The notes: generated from the letters alone by a model not told the origin. DNA of 64,000 nucleotides from Euborellia annulipes (GCA_023213315.1 JAKCPI010002673.1:59089-123088); one strand, 5' to 3'; numbered from the stretch's first letter, positions 12,256 through 23,780 are shown. Numbers and translations: made by a program.

Positions 12256-12390
12256 ATGTTGTTTTACTTGCACAATTGACAAAAAAAAATTATATATAAT
12301 CCAATGTAAACAAAAAACTTTATTGTTGATTTTCTCAAAACTCGATGTTTGGTCTTTGACACACCATTGCATAACAGGGACCAATTAATG

Positions 12391-12654
12391 CCATCGGGGG
12401 TGTAGGGGTTGGAGTGCTAACCTCGTATACTAAACGTCACGGGTTCAGATCCCAGGCAGTCCGATGATTTTATTTAAGGCATTTGGATACCAAATGGCTT
12501 AAATAAAAATGTCTGGACCCCAAATAGATATATTTTCATAACGGTTTTCGTCAAAGTCTTAAATGGCCTAAGTTGTCGAAAAGACTGAGTGAATGTGTGT
12601 GTGTATGTGAGTGTGAATGAGAAAAAAGTGTGAATGTTTAAAAAACAAAAGTAT
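12391..12654 (+). mobile_element. SINE-A
   Basis: Slightly diverged head (GTGTAGGGGTTGGAGTGC), otherwise full. Duplication AATTAATG at 12383-12390 and 12655-12662. Confidence 0.85.
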
Positions 12655-13249
12655 AATTAATGATTATATTACTTAGAAAATAATAATACTAAAAAAAAAA
12701 AATATTTGTCATTAAGACTCATACATAATTTTATTAGAAATAAGACACGACAGGGCATTGAGAGGTTTGAATATCTAAATTAATAGAATATTACAAATTA
12801 GGTTACAATATAATGGGATTCCAAGAATAGCTTATATCCTGGAACAGCGATTTTCCTAGTATTAGTAGAGAAAGCCTATAAACATGTAAGTAAACAAAAT
12901 ATATTTATATTTTGTTTTCATGGTAAAAATTTTTTTTTATCTTTCCTAGTAATTTGACAAAAAATAATATTTCATTAAGATATCTTAATAAAACCATAAA
13001 TCCATAAATAATCGTTATAGACAAAAAGTATTAATAGCGGCCGTACCCATGGGTTGGGAGTGTTTGCGAGTGGATAGGGGTCATCCAGAGCTTTGGGAAG
13101 GGGGGGGGGGCATTCTCGTACCTGCGGGGGAGGGGGGATAATGCGGTTACGCTCGTAACTTACGTTCGTAACTCTTTTTAATCTAGGGATATTTCGTAAA
13201 TACACACAGACACAAGTACCTCAAACCTAACCAAATATCGGCATCGAAT

Positions 13250-13431
13250 AGCCCTCGGGCCTTGATGTAATGGTTAGTATGCTGGCCATTTGTACCAATG
13301 GTCGCGGGTTCGCATTCCGTCTCATACGACAATTTATTTCAATTGGATTGTCTACCAATTCAAATGAAATAAATAGAGACGGTGTCTAAATGGCCTACGA
13401 TGCCGAAAAAGACTTTAAAATAAAAAAAAAA
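13250..13431 (+). mobile_element. SINE-B
   Basis: tRNA-like head (TTGATGTAATGGTTAGTATG, B box GGTCGCGGGTTCGCATTCC), then a body with AATTGGATTGTCTACCAATT and the core ATGGCCTACGATGCCGAAAA. Inserted in an L copy: ATCG-CATCGAAT words at 13237-13249 and 13432-13444 agree at 12 of 13. Confidence 0.85.
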
Positions 13432-13476
13432 ATCGACATCGAATTTTTAACAAGATTGCAATACTTTCTCTATAGG

Positions 13477-14593
13477 CAGGGCCGCAGTCAGACTTGACGG
13501 GCCCCGGGGCTACTTGCTAATACGGGCCCCTCCCCCCCCCCCCCCATTAAAAAAAACAAATTTTTTTTTAGTATAAAAGGCTATTGTGGCATTCATGCCA
13601 ACAATTTTTTACACACTTTTTGACACAACTTTTAGAGAGAGAGTTACAATAATTTATCGAGGCCAGATCCGGAAAGGGGATTTCCGGGGGAATCTGGGGG
13701 TATGGAAAATTTTTTAAAATTAGCCACTGAAATCTGCGTTTTTAGCTATCCTGAGTCGTGAAAAATATCAAACTTGATTTGAGGTTAAAAGGACCGGGCC
13801 CCCTGAAGAAAAAAATTTCAAGAAAATGATTTTTTTGATTGAAATTTTAAGAAAAATTTAAGCTTAAAGGGCCCGGGCCCCTGAGGAAAAAAATTTCAAG
13901 AAAATGATTATTTTAATTGAAATTTTAAGAAAAATTTAAGCTTAAAGGGCCCGGGCCCCTGAGGAAAAAAATTTCAAGAAAATGATTTTTTTAATTGAAA
14001 TTTTAAGAAAAATTTAAGCTTAAAGAGCCCGGGCCCTCTGAGGAAAAAAATTTCAAGAAAGTGATTTTTTTTAATTGAAATTTTAAGAAAAATTTAGGGC
14101 CCGGGCCCTCTGAGGAAAAGGAATTTCAAGAAAATGATTTTTTTAATTGAAATTTTAAGAAAATTTAAGCTTAAAGGGCCCGGGCCCCTGAGGAAAAAAA
14201 ATTTCAAGAAAATGATTTTTTTTAATTGAAATTTTAAGAAAAATTTAAGCTTAAAGAGCCCGGGCCCCTGAGGAAAAAATTTCAAGAAAATGATTTTTTT
14301 AATTGAAATTTTAAGAAAAATTTAAGCTTAAAGGGCCCGGGCCCCTGAGGAAAAAAATTTCAAGAAAATGATTTTTTTTAATTGAAATTTTAAGAAAAAT
14401 TTAAGCTTAAATGGCCCGGGCCCTCTGAGGAAAAAAATTTCAAGAAAGTGATTTTTTTTAAATTGAAATTTTAACCATGAAAATTATTTTTTATTAGAAT
14501 TTTAAGGTGGGAGCGCAATGGGCCCGGGCCCCCTCGGAGGGCCCGGGCCCCGGGGATATAGCCCCCCTGCCCCCCCCCCTGTCTGCGGCCCTG
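13477..14593. mobile_element. hAT MITE expanded by an internal minisatellite
   Basis: Ends CAGGGCCGCAGTCAGAC and CTGTCTGCGGCCCTG, with the 8-bp duplication TCTATAGG at 13469-13476 and 14594-14601. Most of the 1,117 bp is the tandem array described separately. It interrupts a minus-oriented L copy. Confidence 0.85.
13793..14480. repeat. Minisatellite, period about 78 bp, eight to nine copies
   Basis: GCCCGGGCCC recurs at 13871, 13949, 14027, 14099, 14178, 14258, 14335 and 14414, spacings 72-80 bp. Each unit joins this GC palindrome to an A/T-rich half containing TTTCAAGAAAATGATTTT and AAGCTTAAA. Units are nearly identical, so the array is probably young. Confidence 0.95.
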
Positions 14594-14930
14594 TCTATAG
14601 GACACTGTGTGTGTGTCTGCTTAAAACTAAACAGAGACGAAAACACAATCAATTCAATTGAAATCATGAAAGAATTGAGTTAGGAGGTTGAAATTTTATA
14701 TTTAAGTTAGGTACCCTCCCCGACATTCAAAATAAGCTTTTGAACAAAATCGGCCAAAAAGTACTAGTACTTTACTGATGTACTTTTTTTCAGTTTTTTT
14801 CAATTTTCTCAAAATTTGCTGCAACGATTTTTATTAAAATTCAAAAATCAATTATTTTTTTAGATGCTCTTTAAAATGTATATTTTCATTTTGCCCTTGA
14901 AACCTTTTTAACATGTAAAACTATATATTG
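14594..14930 (-). repeat. Repeat L, central part
   Basis: Continues the L copy interrupted by the hAT minisatellite element and SINE-B (L also at 13200-13249 and 13432-13476). It runs from the GT tract to CATTTTGCCCTTGAAA and passes directly into repeat M. Confidence 0.75.
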
Positions 14931-15478
14931 AAACTTGCAATGGACTTTAGAAATAGAGGGACTAAAATACACAAAATTTTTATTTTACTAAATTAAAGCC
15001 CATTTCATGTAGATTATTTAGAAAAAAAAATTTCTTGAATATCTCATTCCCTTTTGGAGATATTGGCTTTAGCGCTAAACCATGTTTGCGTTTTCATAAC
15101 TAAAAAAAAATCAACAATATGAATTTTTTTTTATATTTTAGGATTAACTTAGATTCGTGATATATTTTTTTTCTAATTCCTTATTGTTTAAAGAACTTAC
15201 CAAAAAAATTTCATCAAGATTGGGTGTCAAATAAGCAAATGAGAAATTATTTTCTCTTCCATGTCACATTTTGTTTGGCATTATTCAAGCCGCAGGGGGT
15301 GAAAAAATCAAAACTTTAAAGTGCCATAACTCGAAAACTAAGTGAGATAAAAAATCGAAATTTGGTACTGTTACTTATCTTTATATATAGAACAAACATA
15401 CCAAGTTTCATAAAAATCTGAGATTATGGGTGAAAATTTTTTATTTTTTTGGTTGATTTGACGTGGAATGACCCTATA
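14931..15478 (+). repeat. Repeat M
   Basis: About 550 bp, from ATTGAAACTTGCAATGGAC to GTTGATTTGACGTGGAATGA. Contains TTTAGCGCTAAACCATGTTT and a CATTTTGTTTGGCATT segment. The inverted copy is at 36645-37197, at high identity. No coding sequence seen. Confidence 0.75.
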
Positions 15479-15495
15479 TATATTACATATAGGCC

Positions 15496-15701
15496 CATGG
15501 GCGTAACTAGAGAATTTGGCTGGAGAGGGCCAAGGGACCAGCCATCCTCGCTGGGAGGGGGGGGGGCATGGGACCAGCTATCCTCCGGATGGCTTGTTAT
15601 TTTCTCAATTTTTCTTGAGGCAGGAAGCTTTATGGGGGGGGGGGGGGGTACGAGCCTTCTGGGGGGCCGTCCCCCCAGAAAACCCCCTTGTTACGCCCAT
15701 G
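15496..15701 (+). mobile_element. hAT MITE (CATGGGCGTAACTAG family)
   Basis: A 206-bp element with ends CATGGGCGTAACTAG and CTTGTTACGCCCATG and the exact 8-bp duplication TATAGGCC (15488-15495 and 15702-15709). Interior contains a repeated GGGACCAGC.ATCCTC motif and two G runs. Related copies are at 45239 and 52532. Confidence 0.9.
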
Positions 15702-15719
15702 TATAGGCCTATATTTAAA

Positions 15720-16190
15720 GAATATATTTTTTTTGATATTCATTATAGAATATTCGATATAATGGTTTTAATTAAAATTCATAAATATATTCTATATTAC
15801 ATAAATAGGTGAGAGAAAGTAAAAAGGAACAATGGCTTACCTCCATTATTGCTTCTAGGAAGCTTGGCTTCTTCGAAACGGTGCTCAAAATAACACATCT
15901 TACACTTGTTCACTGTTCACTATATATTAAAACGACACTTAATAAACACACATTTATATAATATTAGTTTTGTTTATAACGGAACGAATTTATACTTGGG
16001 AGATTTATATTAAAATTCCCAAATGTAAAACACAATTTCACTCGCGGTTCCCGGCGCGAACTGAGCAAGGAGATTGTGATTCTCACTTGGCCACTAGTGG
16101 CGCCAGTGTTCCCGCAAAAATTTTGAATTTTTATAAATTAAATTTTCTGAACTCTTTCATTATTAATTAAAATTCAAAAAAAAATAATAT
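15720..16190. other. AT-rich DNA with one GC-rich island
   Basis: 16035-16125 contains GTTCCCGGCGCGAACTGAGC and CCACTAGTGGCGCCAGTG. It is not repeated in the window. Confidence 0.35.
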
Positions 16191-16194
16191 TTAT

Positions 16195-16745
16195 TTCTGA
16201 AAAATAATATATATTAGAATTTAAGGTGTAAAATTTATAAGTATGGGGAAATATTTATATTTTGTTACCATGGCAACCATTTCTCCTATCTTTCTATGAA
16301 GTACAAGAGTAAAGTAGTCTTCAAACAATTTTGAGAGCAAAATGAGAATATACATTTGAAAGAGTATCTAAAAAATAATTGATTTTTGAATTTTAATCAA
16401 AATCGTTAGAGCGAATGTTGAGAAAATAGAAAAAAAACTGAAAAAGTGCATCAGTAAAGTACTAGTACTTTTTGGGCGATTTTGTTTAAAAGCTTATTTG
16501 CACGCTCCAGGGGGTGCCTAATTAAAATATAAAATTTCAACCTCGTAGCTCAATTTCTTCATGCTTAAAATTGAACACACACACATCACACAGACAGACA
16601 GACCATGTCGCGAAAACCACTTTTTTGGATTCAGGGGACCTCAAAACGTGTATAACCATCAGAATCTCGACATCGAATTTTTGACATGAATCCAATACTT
16701 TCTTTCTATATATATTCATATATAGGTAAGAGAAGGTAAAAAAAA
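16195..16745 (-). repeat. Repeat L, without hairpin
   Basis: Minus orientation, from GTAAAATTTATAAGTATGG through CCATGGCAACCATTTC to TAAGAGAAGGTAAAAA. Confidence 0.8.
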
Positions 16746-16820
16746 ATGACAAATTTTGTCTTCACAAAAATTTTGAAAAATAACAATTTCCAATTAATAT
16801 ATTTGCTATTTAGTAGTAGC

Positions 16821-18015
16821 CAGGGATGGGCGTTAATCAGTTACATGTATTTGAAATACAAGATACCAAATACAATATTAATTGGTATCTTGTAACTCGT
16901 TACAGAATTGGCAAAGTAATTGCTATCTTGTATTTCGTTACATTTTTTAGTAATTGGTATCTGAAATTCGAGATACCAAATACTTTTTTTTTTTTAATTT
17001 GCCGCAGTGTAAAAAGTCTTGCAGAGGGAGCTGAAATCGTTTTAATTTATTTAATATTACTGTATGTAATCGTCGTGTGGGTTCTCTGCTCCGGATCTTA
17101 GTAAAAACCAGTAACGAGAAGTCAATCAATCCGCCAAATTTTCACTCTTCGTTAAAAAACTTTTTTGCTTTCTTCTTTCAACCAGCTCTCAACGTTTGAT
17201 CTGTGCTCTCAACGACTAAATCTTTGTTCTTCTGTCCCAGTTGAAAGATGTTTTCATTTGCGGGTTTATTCATTCTCCATCAAGTTCCAGATTATCCGAC
17301 AAAACTTTTGAAAACTTGGTTTTTTGAAACCTTTTCATATTTTTATAAATAAATTTTTTTTAGTGTCATGAATAATTTTATTGTTTTCGATTTTCCAAAG
17401 GTATTCTCCAATATAAGTTTAGCTGCCACTTTCCTAAACTAAATTTATTTAGGGTTCCAGATAGAGCCCTGCACGGGCCGATTTTTTTTTGGCCCAGACC
17501 GGTCCGTGTCCGTATTTTTTTTTGACTTCCCGCCCGTACCCGGCCCGTAATTTTTTACCATTCTTCAGGCCCGCCCGGAATTTTTTCAAACCTGCCCATA
17601 CCCGCCCGAGATTTAGTGAATGAATGAACGAATGTCTAGCAATTTTTAAATAAAATTTCATTTGCATGCCCGTCCGCCCGAACCCGTTTATTTAGACTTG
17701 CTACCCTCCCGTATCCGCCCGTAATTTTTTCATGGCCTCCAAAGCCCGCGGGCCGGGCGGGTAACGGGCCTACGGGCCAACCCGTACCCGTCCAGGGCTC
17801 TAGTTCCAGAATTACCCCTCCAAAAAGTATTTTAAAATCAAGGAAAAATTTGTTTGTAATTGGTATTTTCAATGTATTTGAAATACGTAATTGGTATTTT
17901 GTATCTCGTTACACAAACCCGTGAATAATTGGTATCTTGTATTTCGTTACAAAAATCTGAAGTAATTGGTATTTTGTATCTCGTTACTCAAAATCGAGTA
18001 ACTTGCCCATCCCTG
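16821..18015. mobile_element. hAT element, nonautonomous, 1.2 kb
   Basis: Ends CAGGGATGGGC and GCCCATCCCTG form a hAT-type inverted repeat. The 8-bp duplication GTAGTAGC lies at 16813-16820 and 18016-18023. Both subterminal regions repeat words such as AATTGGTATCTTGTATTTCG many times, probably transposase binding sites by analogy with hAT elements. The centre (about 17000-17450) shows no transposase I can recognise. A second hAT element (17462-17802) is inserted inside it. Confidence 0.85.
17462..17802. mobile_element. hAT MITE nested in the 16.8-kb hAT element
   Basis: A 341-bp element with ends TAGAGCCCTGCACGGGC and CCCGTCCAGGGCTCTA. The 8-bp duplication GTTCCAGA lies at 17454-17461 and 17803-17810. 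The interior is made of alternating CCCGCCC and T-rich blocks. No coding capacity. Confidence 0.85.
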
Positions 18016-18022
18016 GTAGTAG

Positions 18023-18024
<2 letters not shown>

Positions 18025-18055
<31 letters not shown>
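18025..18055. repeat. (TA)n microsatellite
   Basis: About 15 TA units directly after the target duplication of the 16.8-kb hAT element. Confidence 0.9.
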
Positions 18056-18057
<2 letters not shown>

Positions 18058-18176
18058 TAAATTTTTTTGTTTTTTGCTTAAAATGGCCTTACCAAGGACA
18101 CAATTTGGCCAGCATAGGTGTCCAACAACCCATAAAACAAATTAATCATATACAAAATAAAATAAAAGCAAGTAGA

Positions 18177-18419
18177 CTAAACTAATAACAAACAAAATAA
18201 ACTGCCCCCCTGGAAATAAAAAAACTGCACGGTGAACTTGTTAACTGGATGATCAAGAGCCAAAAAGTGAAGGATAAATCTAATAGTGATCGGTAGTGGA
18301 ACTATACACTGAATGTTTCTATAAAACCTCTGAATCTGGTCTTTGAAATTCGGGCAGCCCAAAAAGGCATGACCCAAGTCGCCAAAAACAACATTATCAC
18401 AGTCACAATTCGGAATCAT
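18177..18419 (-). pseudogene. Non-LTR retrotransposon ORF2, C-terminal fragment
   Basis: The minus-strand reading has PNCDCDNVVFGDLGHAFLGCP. This is the C-x-C ... H-x4-C zinc-knuckle arrangement found at the C-terminus of many LINE reverse transcriptase proteins, followed by about 55 residues and a stop. No reverse transcriptase core is present upstream, so it is a 5'-truncated piece. The 3' flank is AT-rich. Family is assigned from the knuckle pattern only and could be another zinc-knuckle protein. Confidence 0.5.
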
Positions 18420-18987
18420 AATAAACCGTGAAAAAAAATAAACTTATCAGTTGACAACTTTATTGAGGTTGACGTTCTTGATGGTCCAACACCTTGCAGA
18501 TTGAATCATTTATCACATTCGTTAAAAAAGTTTACTTTTCTGTCACTGAGTATATTAACAATATTTAATGGTCCAAATGGGATATGCCTTTAGGAGAGGG
18601 AGGGGCGGTTATGATTTTTTTAAGAGATATTCCGATTTTGAATTAAGATGTGTCTTTAATGGATAATACCGAATATTATTTGGAGTTGGGAAGAATGAAA
18701 CCAGCCTTTAATTGGATCATCGTTATACTTTATTCAGCGCAAACGTGTCGGTCAACCATAACGGTTGCCATCATCAATGTTTTGTTAAGTGTTTAAAGAT
18801 GTCTTTTTCATAAAAAGATGAAATCCCAAGCGTGGCGAAACCTCGAGTTAGTGAATTCGAGGGATCAGCGTGTGGAACGTCCGCCAACGGATAGGTACAT
18901 AATTTAAATAAAATATACAATATATATATAGCCCTAAATGGCCTCGGCAGCCGAGGGCGCAAATTAATTAAATTAATTATTAAAAAT

Positions 18988-19242
18988 TCCCCTAATAATA
19001 AAGACGTCTGTTTTTCTACACATCTAAAGAGAATTGGTGTACGAGAGGAAGACGGGTGCATCTGTGATCCAGGAGTAGTTGCGGATTTGGACCATCTTCT
19101 CTTATCATGTCCTTCTCTGATCAGGAGTGAATTTGAAGAATGGCTTAAGAAGAAAAAACTTTCCCATCCTTTGAGTTTGTGCTTCCTTCTGCAGGACTGT
19201 TTAAAAGAGAACTATTTGAGTATTTTCAATTTTTTTTTCTAA
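18988..19242 (+). pseudogene. Non-LTR retrotransposon ORF2, C-terminal fragment (second copy type)
   Basis: The plus-strand frame is open from about 18979 to TAA at 19240-19242. It contains RIG followed by DGCICDP, then DLDHLLLSCP, the same C-x-C ... H-x4-C knuckle as the fragment at 18177 but in opposite orientation and with clearly different sequence. It is followed by about 200 bp of AT-rich sequence ending in an AAATAAATAAACAAATAATAA-like tail near 19430-19460, as expected of a LINE 3' untranslated region. Everything upstream of the knuckle is missing. A SINE-like core fragment lies immediately 5' (18932-18962). Confidence 0.6.
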
Positions 19243-19470
19243 TATGCTCATTTGATTAAAAAATTTGTTGTATCTAATTATATTTATGTGCCTATACAAT
19301 AATTTGCATTATTGATTTTATTTTTTTTTTCTCTGATATTATAGTGATCAGTCAACTTGTTGTAATAAATGAGATGTAAAAGGAGTAGCGGTGTCAAAAA
19401 TGGCTGGTGGCCTAAGGCAACAATCCTTTTAAATAAATAAACAAATAATAATAAAGAAGTAATAGTTAGA
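19243..19470 (+). mobile_element. Probable LINE 3' untranslated region and tail
   Basis: AT-rich sequence after the ORF2 fragment, ending in repeated AAATAA/AATAAT words from about 19430. No other feature is seen. The extent is inferred. Confidence 0.3.
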
Positions 19471-20199
19471 AAGGCAGCTCGCAGGAGCATTGGGCAAGTA
19501 ATATCATAAAGTGTTCTAATTAAAGTCTGGTTTAATTTCTTACGACATCAATCTTCACAGCATTAAATTAATAATTAATAAGTTTCAATACTCTCATCTG
19601 GGGTGGGTTTAAACCCCAAAACCACCCCCTAGTTGTGCCATTGAAAATATTTATTTTAGAGCGAATCTGAACGAAAATTGCATCTGAAAAAGCGTGTTTT
19701 CTACTGACTTTACTGTAGCCTATCTATGATCTCTCTCTATGATATATCTATCTATTTACTTGAAAACTTTTTATGCCTTAATATTTATTACAAATAAGAC
19801 GTGAATGAGACTCAAGAAACTTTTACAAGGAAACTGGTAAAAGGACTATGTGAGTTAGACAGGTGTGATCGGGGGTAAAGAATTTTGGGCATCATTCGGG
19901 ATACTAGGTTCAAATCTTAGAGCTCCAAGATTTGATCTCAGCAAATGATTAAACACACAAAACATCAATAGGTAATTCAAGATTTTTTAAAATATAAAAT
20001 ATATTAAGGTAAGAATTTTGAGGATAAAGTGTTTGGGTAAACTTATTAATTAATATCTCTGTCATACTTTGTATTTGCAATTTTAATAATTAATTATAAA
20101 AAAAAAAATATACAGTATATATAAAATAGTATATATAAATACAATTTTAAATGATCTGAAAAAAGTAATCACAAATGCCCCCTTATAAATGGACAAGAT
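19471..20199. other. AT-rich DNA, nothing recognised
   Basis: One B-box-like word (GGTTCAAATCT near 19908) without a tRNA context. Confidence 0.4.
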
Positions 20200-20580
20200 T
20201 AAAAAGAAGAGGATTTTTTTTTCATTCAGAAGCTATAAATATAAATTTCCAACAATTGGCACGAAGGGTTGAGATGACCTCTGTGGGTTGATAAATACCA
20301 GTTCAGCTCCAAAGGGTGGATAAATGAATATATAGCGTTTAATGTCAGGCGAAATCCATGCGAATAGTTGCTCCATGGCACATTGGGAGGGTGAAGCTGT
20401 CCACACCACTGCCGTAACTCAGGTGATAATCACAAACAGGGATTGTATCCCCAGCCAGACTCAGGAAATGCATCCGTTTCTCTATATATAGGCTAGTTGG
20501 TCCACATAGCAGCATGTTGTATTGTTCTGAGCTCCGTTTATATCGTAGAGGTGGCATAGCTACAAACATATCGATTAAAT
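20200..20580. promoter_or_regulatory. Unique block
   Basis: GACCTCTGTGGGTTGATAAA (Runx-like), GGTGATAATCACAAAC and a minus-strand open frame of 74 codons (20345-20569) with no recognised similarity. Neither coding nor regulatory function can be shown. Confidence 0.2.
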
Positions 20581-20759
20581 AATATAAGCTTTAGACAAAA
20601 CGGCATACATAGATAGATTATTAAGTCTTATTAATTATAATAAAAAATATAGATAAGTTAAAGATGGTAAATAAAATAAATTAGAAAAAGAGATTTTTAA
20701 CAATATATAGGCCTACGTGTATATAAGAATATTTTTATTGAATAGCTGTCAATTTGAGT

Positions 20760-21010
20760 CAAGGGCCTATACAGGGGGTGGGGTGGGGTAAAGAGGGTAA
20801 TTCCCTCCCCTCCCTGCCCCCCTGAGATTTGAGAAAAATTTTAAAAATTAATACATAAAAATTTGATTTGTATATATAATATAATCTTGTAAACAAGTAC
20901 AGAATGTGCCTTTAAATTACCGAAATTAAGAAAAAATTGTGTGCTGTGCGACCAGTCACATCAGATTACCCCCCCCCCCCCCCCGAGAAACTCCTCTGGA
21001 TCCGCCCTTG
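20760..21010 (-). mobile_element. hAT MITE, family HG
   Basis: Reverse-oriented HG copy from CAAGGGCC to CTGGATCCGCCCTTG, with the L-hairpin piece at about 20925-20975 and a 16-nt C run. No clear 8-bp duplication: the flanks AATTTGAGT and GTCTGAAT do not match, so one end may be rearranged. Confidence 0.65.
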
Positions 21011-22002
21011 GTCTGAATCAGTTATATCTGTGAGATTTTTATAAGGAAAAACAAAAAAGGGAGGTCTAGAAGAGATTCACCTTCCTGGAAAAGTCACGTG
21101 GCGCGACTAGAATATATATGGCTATATATATTTTAGAAAAACTATAAAAAAATAATTATTTTAATCTTTTCGTTTCCAAATATTCATGATTTTTATATAT
21201 AAAATTTTAATTTTGACCTTTAAAGTCTTAAATCAAAATCTTTCCTTTTAAAAACTTCGACAATATTTATTAATTTTTTAAGACTTAAAAGAAAGCTTTT
21301 TCATAAAAAGTTTTAATGCGAGAAATAAACTTAAAAAAAAGAGTAGACATTTATTCAATATTATTTAGCCATGAATAATAGATAGTATTTTAAATGGATT
21401 GTCATCTCTAAATCTAATCAAATTGCATTCGATACAAACATTCTAATTTTTTCATAAAAAACAAGAATTTTAAATGTCGATGTTCCCTAATATGATAAAA
21501 GTCTTCTAAATAATCAATGTCTAGAAAAAAATACAGATTTTGTGTCTTGGTGCCAGCTCATGGTTCCAGGGGTGTAGTCGAATTTTTCTTGTAGCTATCT
21601 ATAGCTTTTATAGTTGATTTTTTTTCAAGTGATTTTAATTATATATACAATTTTTTAAATTATTTCATTAAAAATTTAAAGTTATTTTCCAATTTATTTT
21701 GGCTGTAAAGCCCACTCTGCCTAAACACGTCCTGGATGAATATTTTTGAAATTTAGTATATTGTAAATGTTAATTTGAGTGGCTAAAGGATTTCGGCCAA
21801 AAGTCCTTGTAAATATTTCACCTTCTGCAACAGTAACGGATACAGAAGACGAATAAAGGTTCATTGACTTATTAGTCGGAGAGCTGGCGACAAAAATGGG
21901 CAAGAGTTTTCTGAAGGCTAATATTTTCAGAATAGGTTGCATTTTAGTGAGGGCAAGATACTCGAGAGTCAGCACTTCCAGTACCTGGGCATTTAGCGGG
22001 AA

Positions 22003-22300
22003 TAAGCCGGTAAAGTTGCGAGAAGAAGGTTTTTCGCAAATATCTCGAAAACTATGCGGTTTTCCTCAAAAATTCATCTATACCGGAAAACCGCATAGTT
22101 TTCGCAAATATCTCGAAAAACCATCTTCCAGCAACTTTACCGGCTTATTCCCGCCAAAGATAAAGTTGCGGGAAGATGGTTTTTCGCAAATATCTAGAAA
22201 ACTATGCTGTTTTCCGCAAAAATCCATCTATAGGCTACCGGAAAACCGCATAATTTTCGAGATATTTGCGAAAAACCATCTTCTCGCAACTTTACCTTTG
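22003..22300. repeat. Two tandem palindromes (foldback pair)
   Basis: Two hairpins of the same sequence lie head to tail: arms 22003-22066/22084-22147 and 22161-22220/22242-22300. Each arm runs GTAAAGTTGCGAGAAGAAGG to ATGCGGTTTTCC. The open frame at 21896-22318 is a by-product of the palindromes, not a gene. The right arm of hairpin 1 has a 13-bp inversion at 22103-22115. Confidence 0.9.
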
Positions 22301-22680
22301 GGGGGATTAAGCTGGTAAAATTAGCTGGAATGGATTGAAGGATGTTTTTTCGCAAATATCTCGAGTAACTATGCGTTTTCTGCTATACATGTATTTTTGA
22401 TTTTCTGCATCAACTATTTTTTCGATTGATATGTACCCAAGAAATACTTTAAGTTATAGAGGTCACGCAAAATATTATTTTAAGTTATCGAGGGCTATGC
22501 TCAAAATATTTTGTGATTCAAGTTACAGATGGTTTTGATTCTTTAAGTAATAGATGGTTTTACGCATTAGTGTGTCAAGGGCCAGCTACCGGGAATTGAA
22601 AAAATTAATTTAAGTTACGGAGGTTTTGAACTTAGCGAGGTTTAACTTATCGAGGTTCTACTGAATATTAATTATAGCAT

Positions 22681-22960
22681 TTGAAACAATATTCCGTGCT
22701 TAAATCAATTTTTAATTTTTCGGCGCTTGACATACTAATGGGTAACAGGGTTCATTTAGTTCCGGTATTTCAATTAATTGTTGGCATGGAACTTGAGACT
22801 TCTAGATTCAGGTTCCCCTATTCTCCTTCCTTATATAGTCAAGATTCTAACCTCCGGTTAGTGCAACGATCTGTGTGTGGTACAACTATCGCCTTGAATT
22901 CCACAGGTATTTAAAGGCTGTTATGTTTTGATTCTTCGCCGCACAGCGCGCAGTAGGATA
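22681..22960 (+). other. Unrecognised block with a 77-codon open frame
   Basis: The frame reads MKQYSVLK to ALNSTGI and includes YSQDSNLRLVQRSVCG. It lacks any domain I recognise. It is GC-richer than its flanks. Confidence 0.2.
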
Positions 22961-23089
22961 GTAAAATGAGTCTTCGCCTAAGACATAGGCATATGACTCT
23001 TGAAAATGAGTTGTTACTGAAATTCTTTTATTCTCTCATTTGAGATGTTGATGATGACACATGTTGATGATATTTTGGATAATTTCATT

Positions 23090-23780
23090 GATAAAACCAA
23101 ACTCACTTATTGAATAAACTTACATTATTTTATAATCTTCTTAACGCTTGACGAGAGATATTTGCTGGGTGGTTGGGTAGGTAGGAGCAGTTTCTCACTC
23201 TACTTTTGTCTATTATTATTTTCGATGTGATCACATTGTCTTGATTTCGGGAACAATATCTGAAAAATGATAGAGTTGCAAATTTTTTTTTAAGTGATAA
23301 TATACGGACTTGAGCTAAATAATTACGGATTGAAGCAAACCGAACTGGAATAATGCAATGAGCAATTCTAATCAGAATCAGATCTATTTATTTTTATTTT
23401 CGGAAATGCGACGTCGGTTCCTAATTATCCAAAAAACACTTGTTAAATTAAATGCCAAACATTTCCATAGACATAACAATAAATTCCCCATGTAAAAATG
23501 ATAATTGGTTAATAAATTCATCTGGCCACGGTGAATGCGCCACTGAAGATGGGATCTTAATGAAGACCCAGACCATCCGGCCCTCCTTTCTGAACACGCT
23601 TATTAAAATAAACAAGAAATTTGCTTGATGGTTAGCTAGATAAATTTTCTCAGATTATACGCAATAACATAATTATTTAATTGAATAGAGAGGGATAGAT
23701 CGTTGGAATCATTTAAACATAAGAAAAAATTAATAAAGGCGTAAATAGCTTGTCTCCTACAATATATACCTAACATATCC
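23090..23780. promoter_or_regulatory. Unique block
   Basis: No repeat family matches. Contains GATGTGATCACATTGTCTTG, GATAATTGGTTAATAAATTC and CCACGGTGAATGCGCCACTG. Possible enhancer, inferred from uniqueness only. Confidence 0.25.

Noticed and set aside
13793..14480. Open frame 14094-14285 (-) with repeated FLKFF/RGPGP
   Set aside because: It is a translation of the 78-bp minisatellite.
15860..16040. LTR retrotransposon end (TTAATAAACACACATTTATA region)
   Set aside because: No second LTR, primer-binding site or polypurine tract seen.
16060..16110. CTCF-like site in CCACTAGTGGCGCCAGTG
   Set aside because: It falls one base short of the usual CTCF spacing, so I do not claim a site.
19890..19935. 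tRNA-like B box GGTTCAAATCT, and another (GGTTCGATTCC) near 28962
   Set aside because: No A box at the right distance and no cloverleaf. Single B-box words are expected in SINE-rich DNA.
20345..20569. 74-codon minus-strand frame as a gene
   Set aside because: No recognisable domain, no splice or start context. Listed only as part of a unique block.
21560..21600. CAGGGGTGTAGTCGAA as a hAT end
   Set aside because: No partner end and no 8-bp duplication found.
21896..22318. 140-codon open frame
   Set aside because: It is produced by reading through tandem palindromes; the repeated FSQISRKL segments are the arms themselves.
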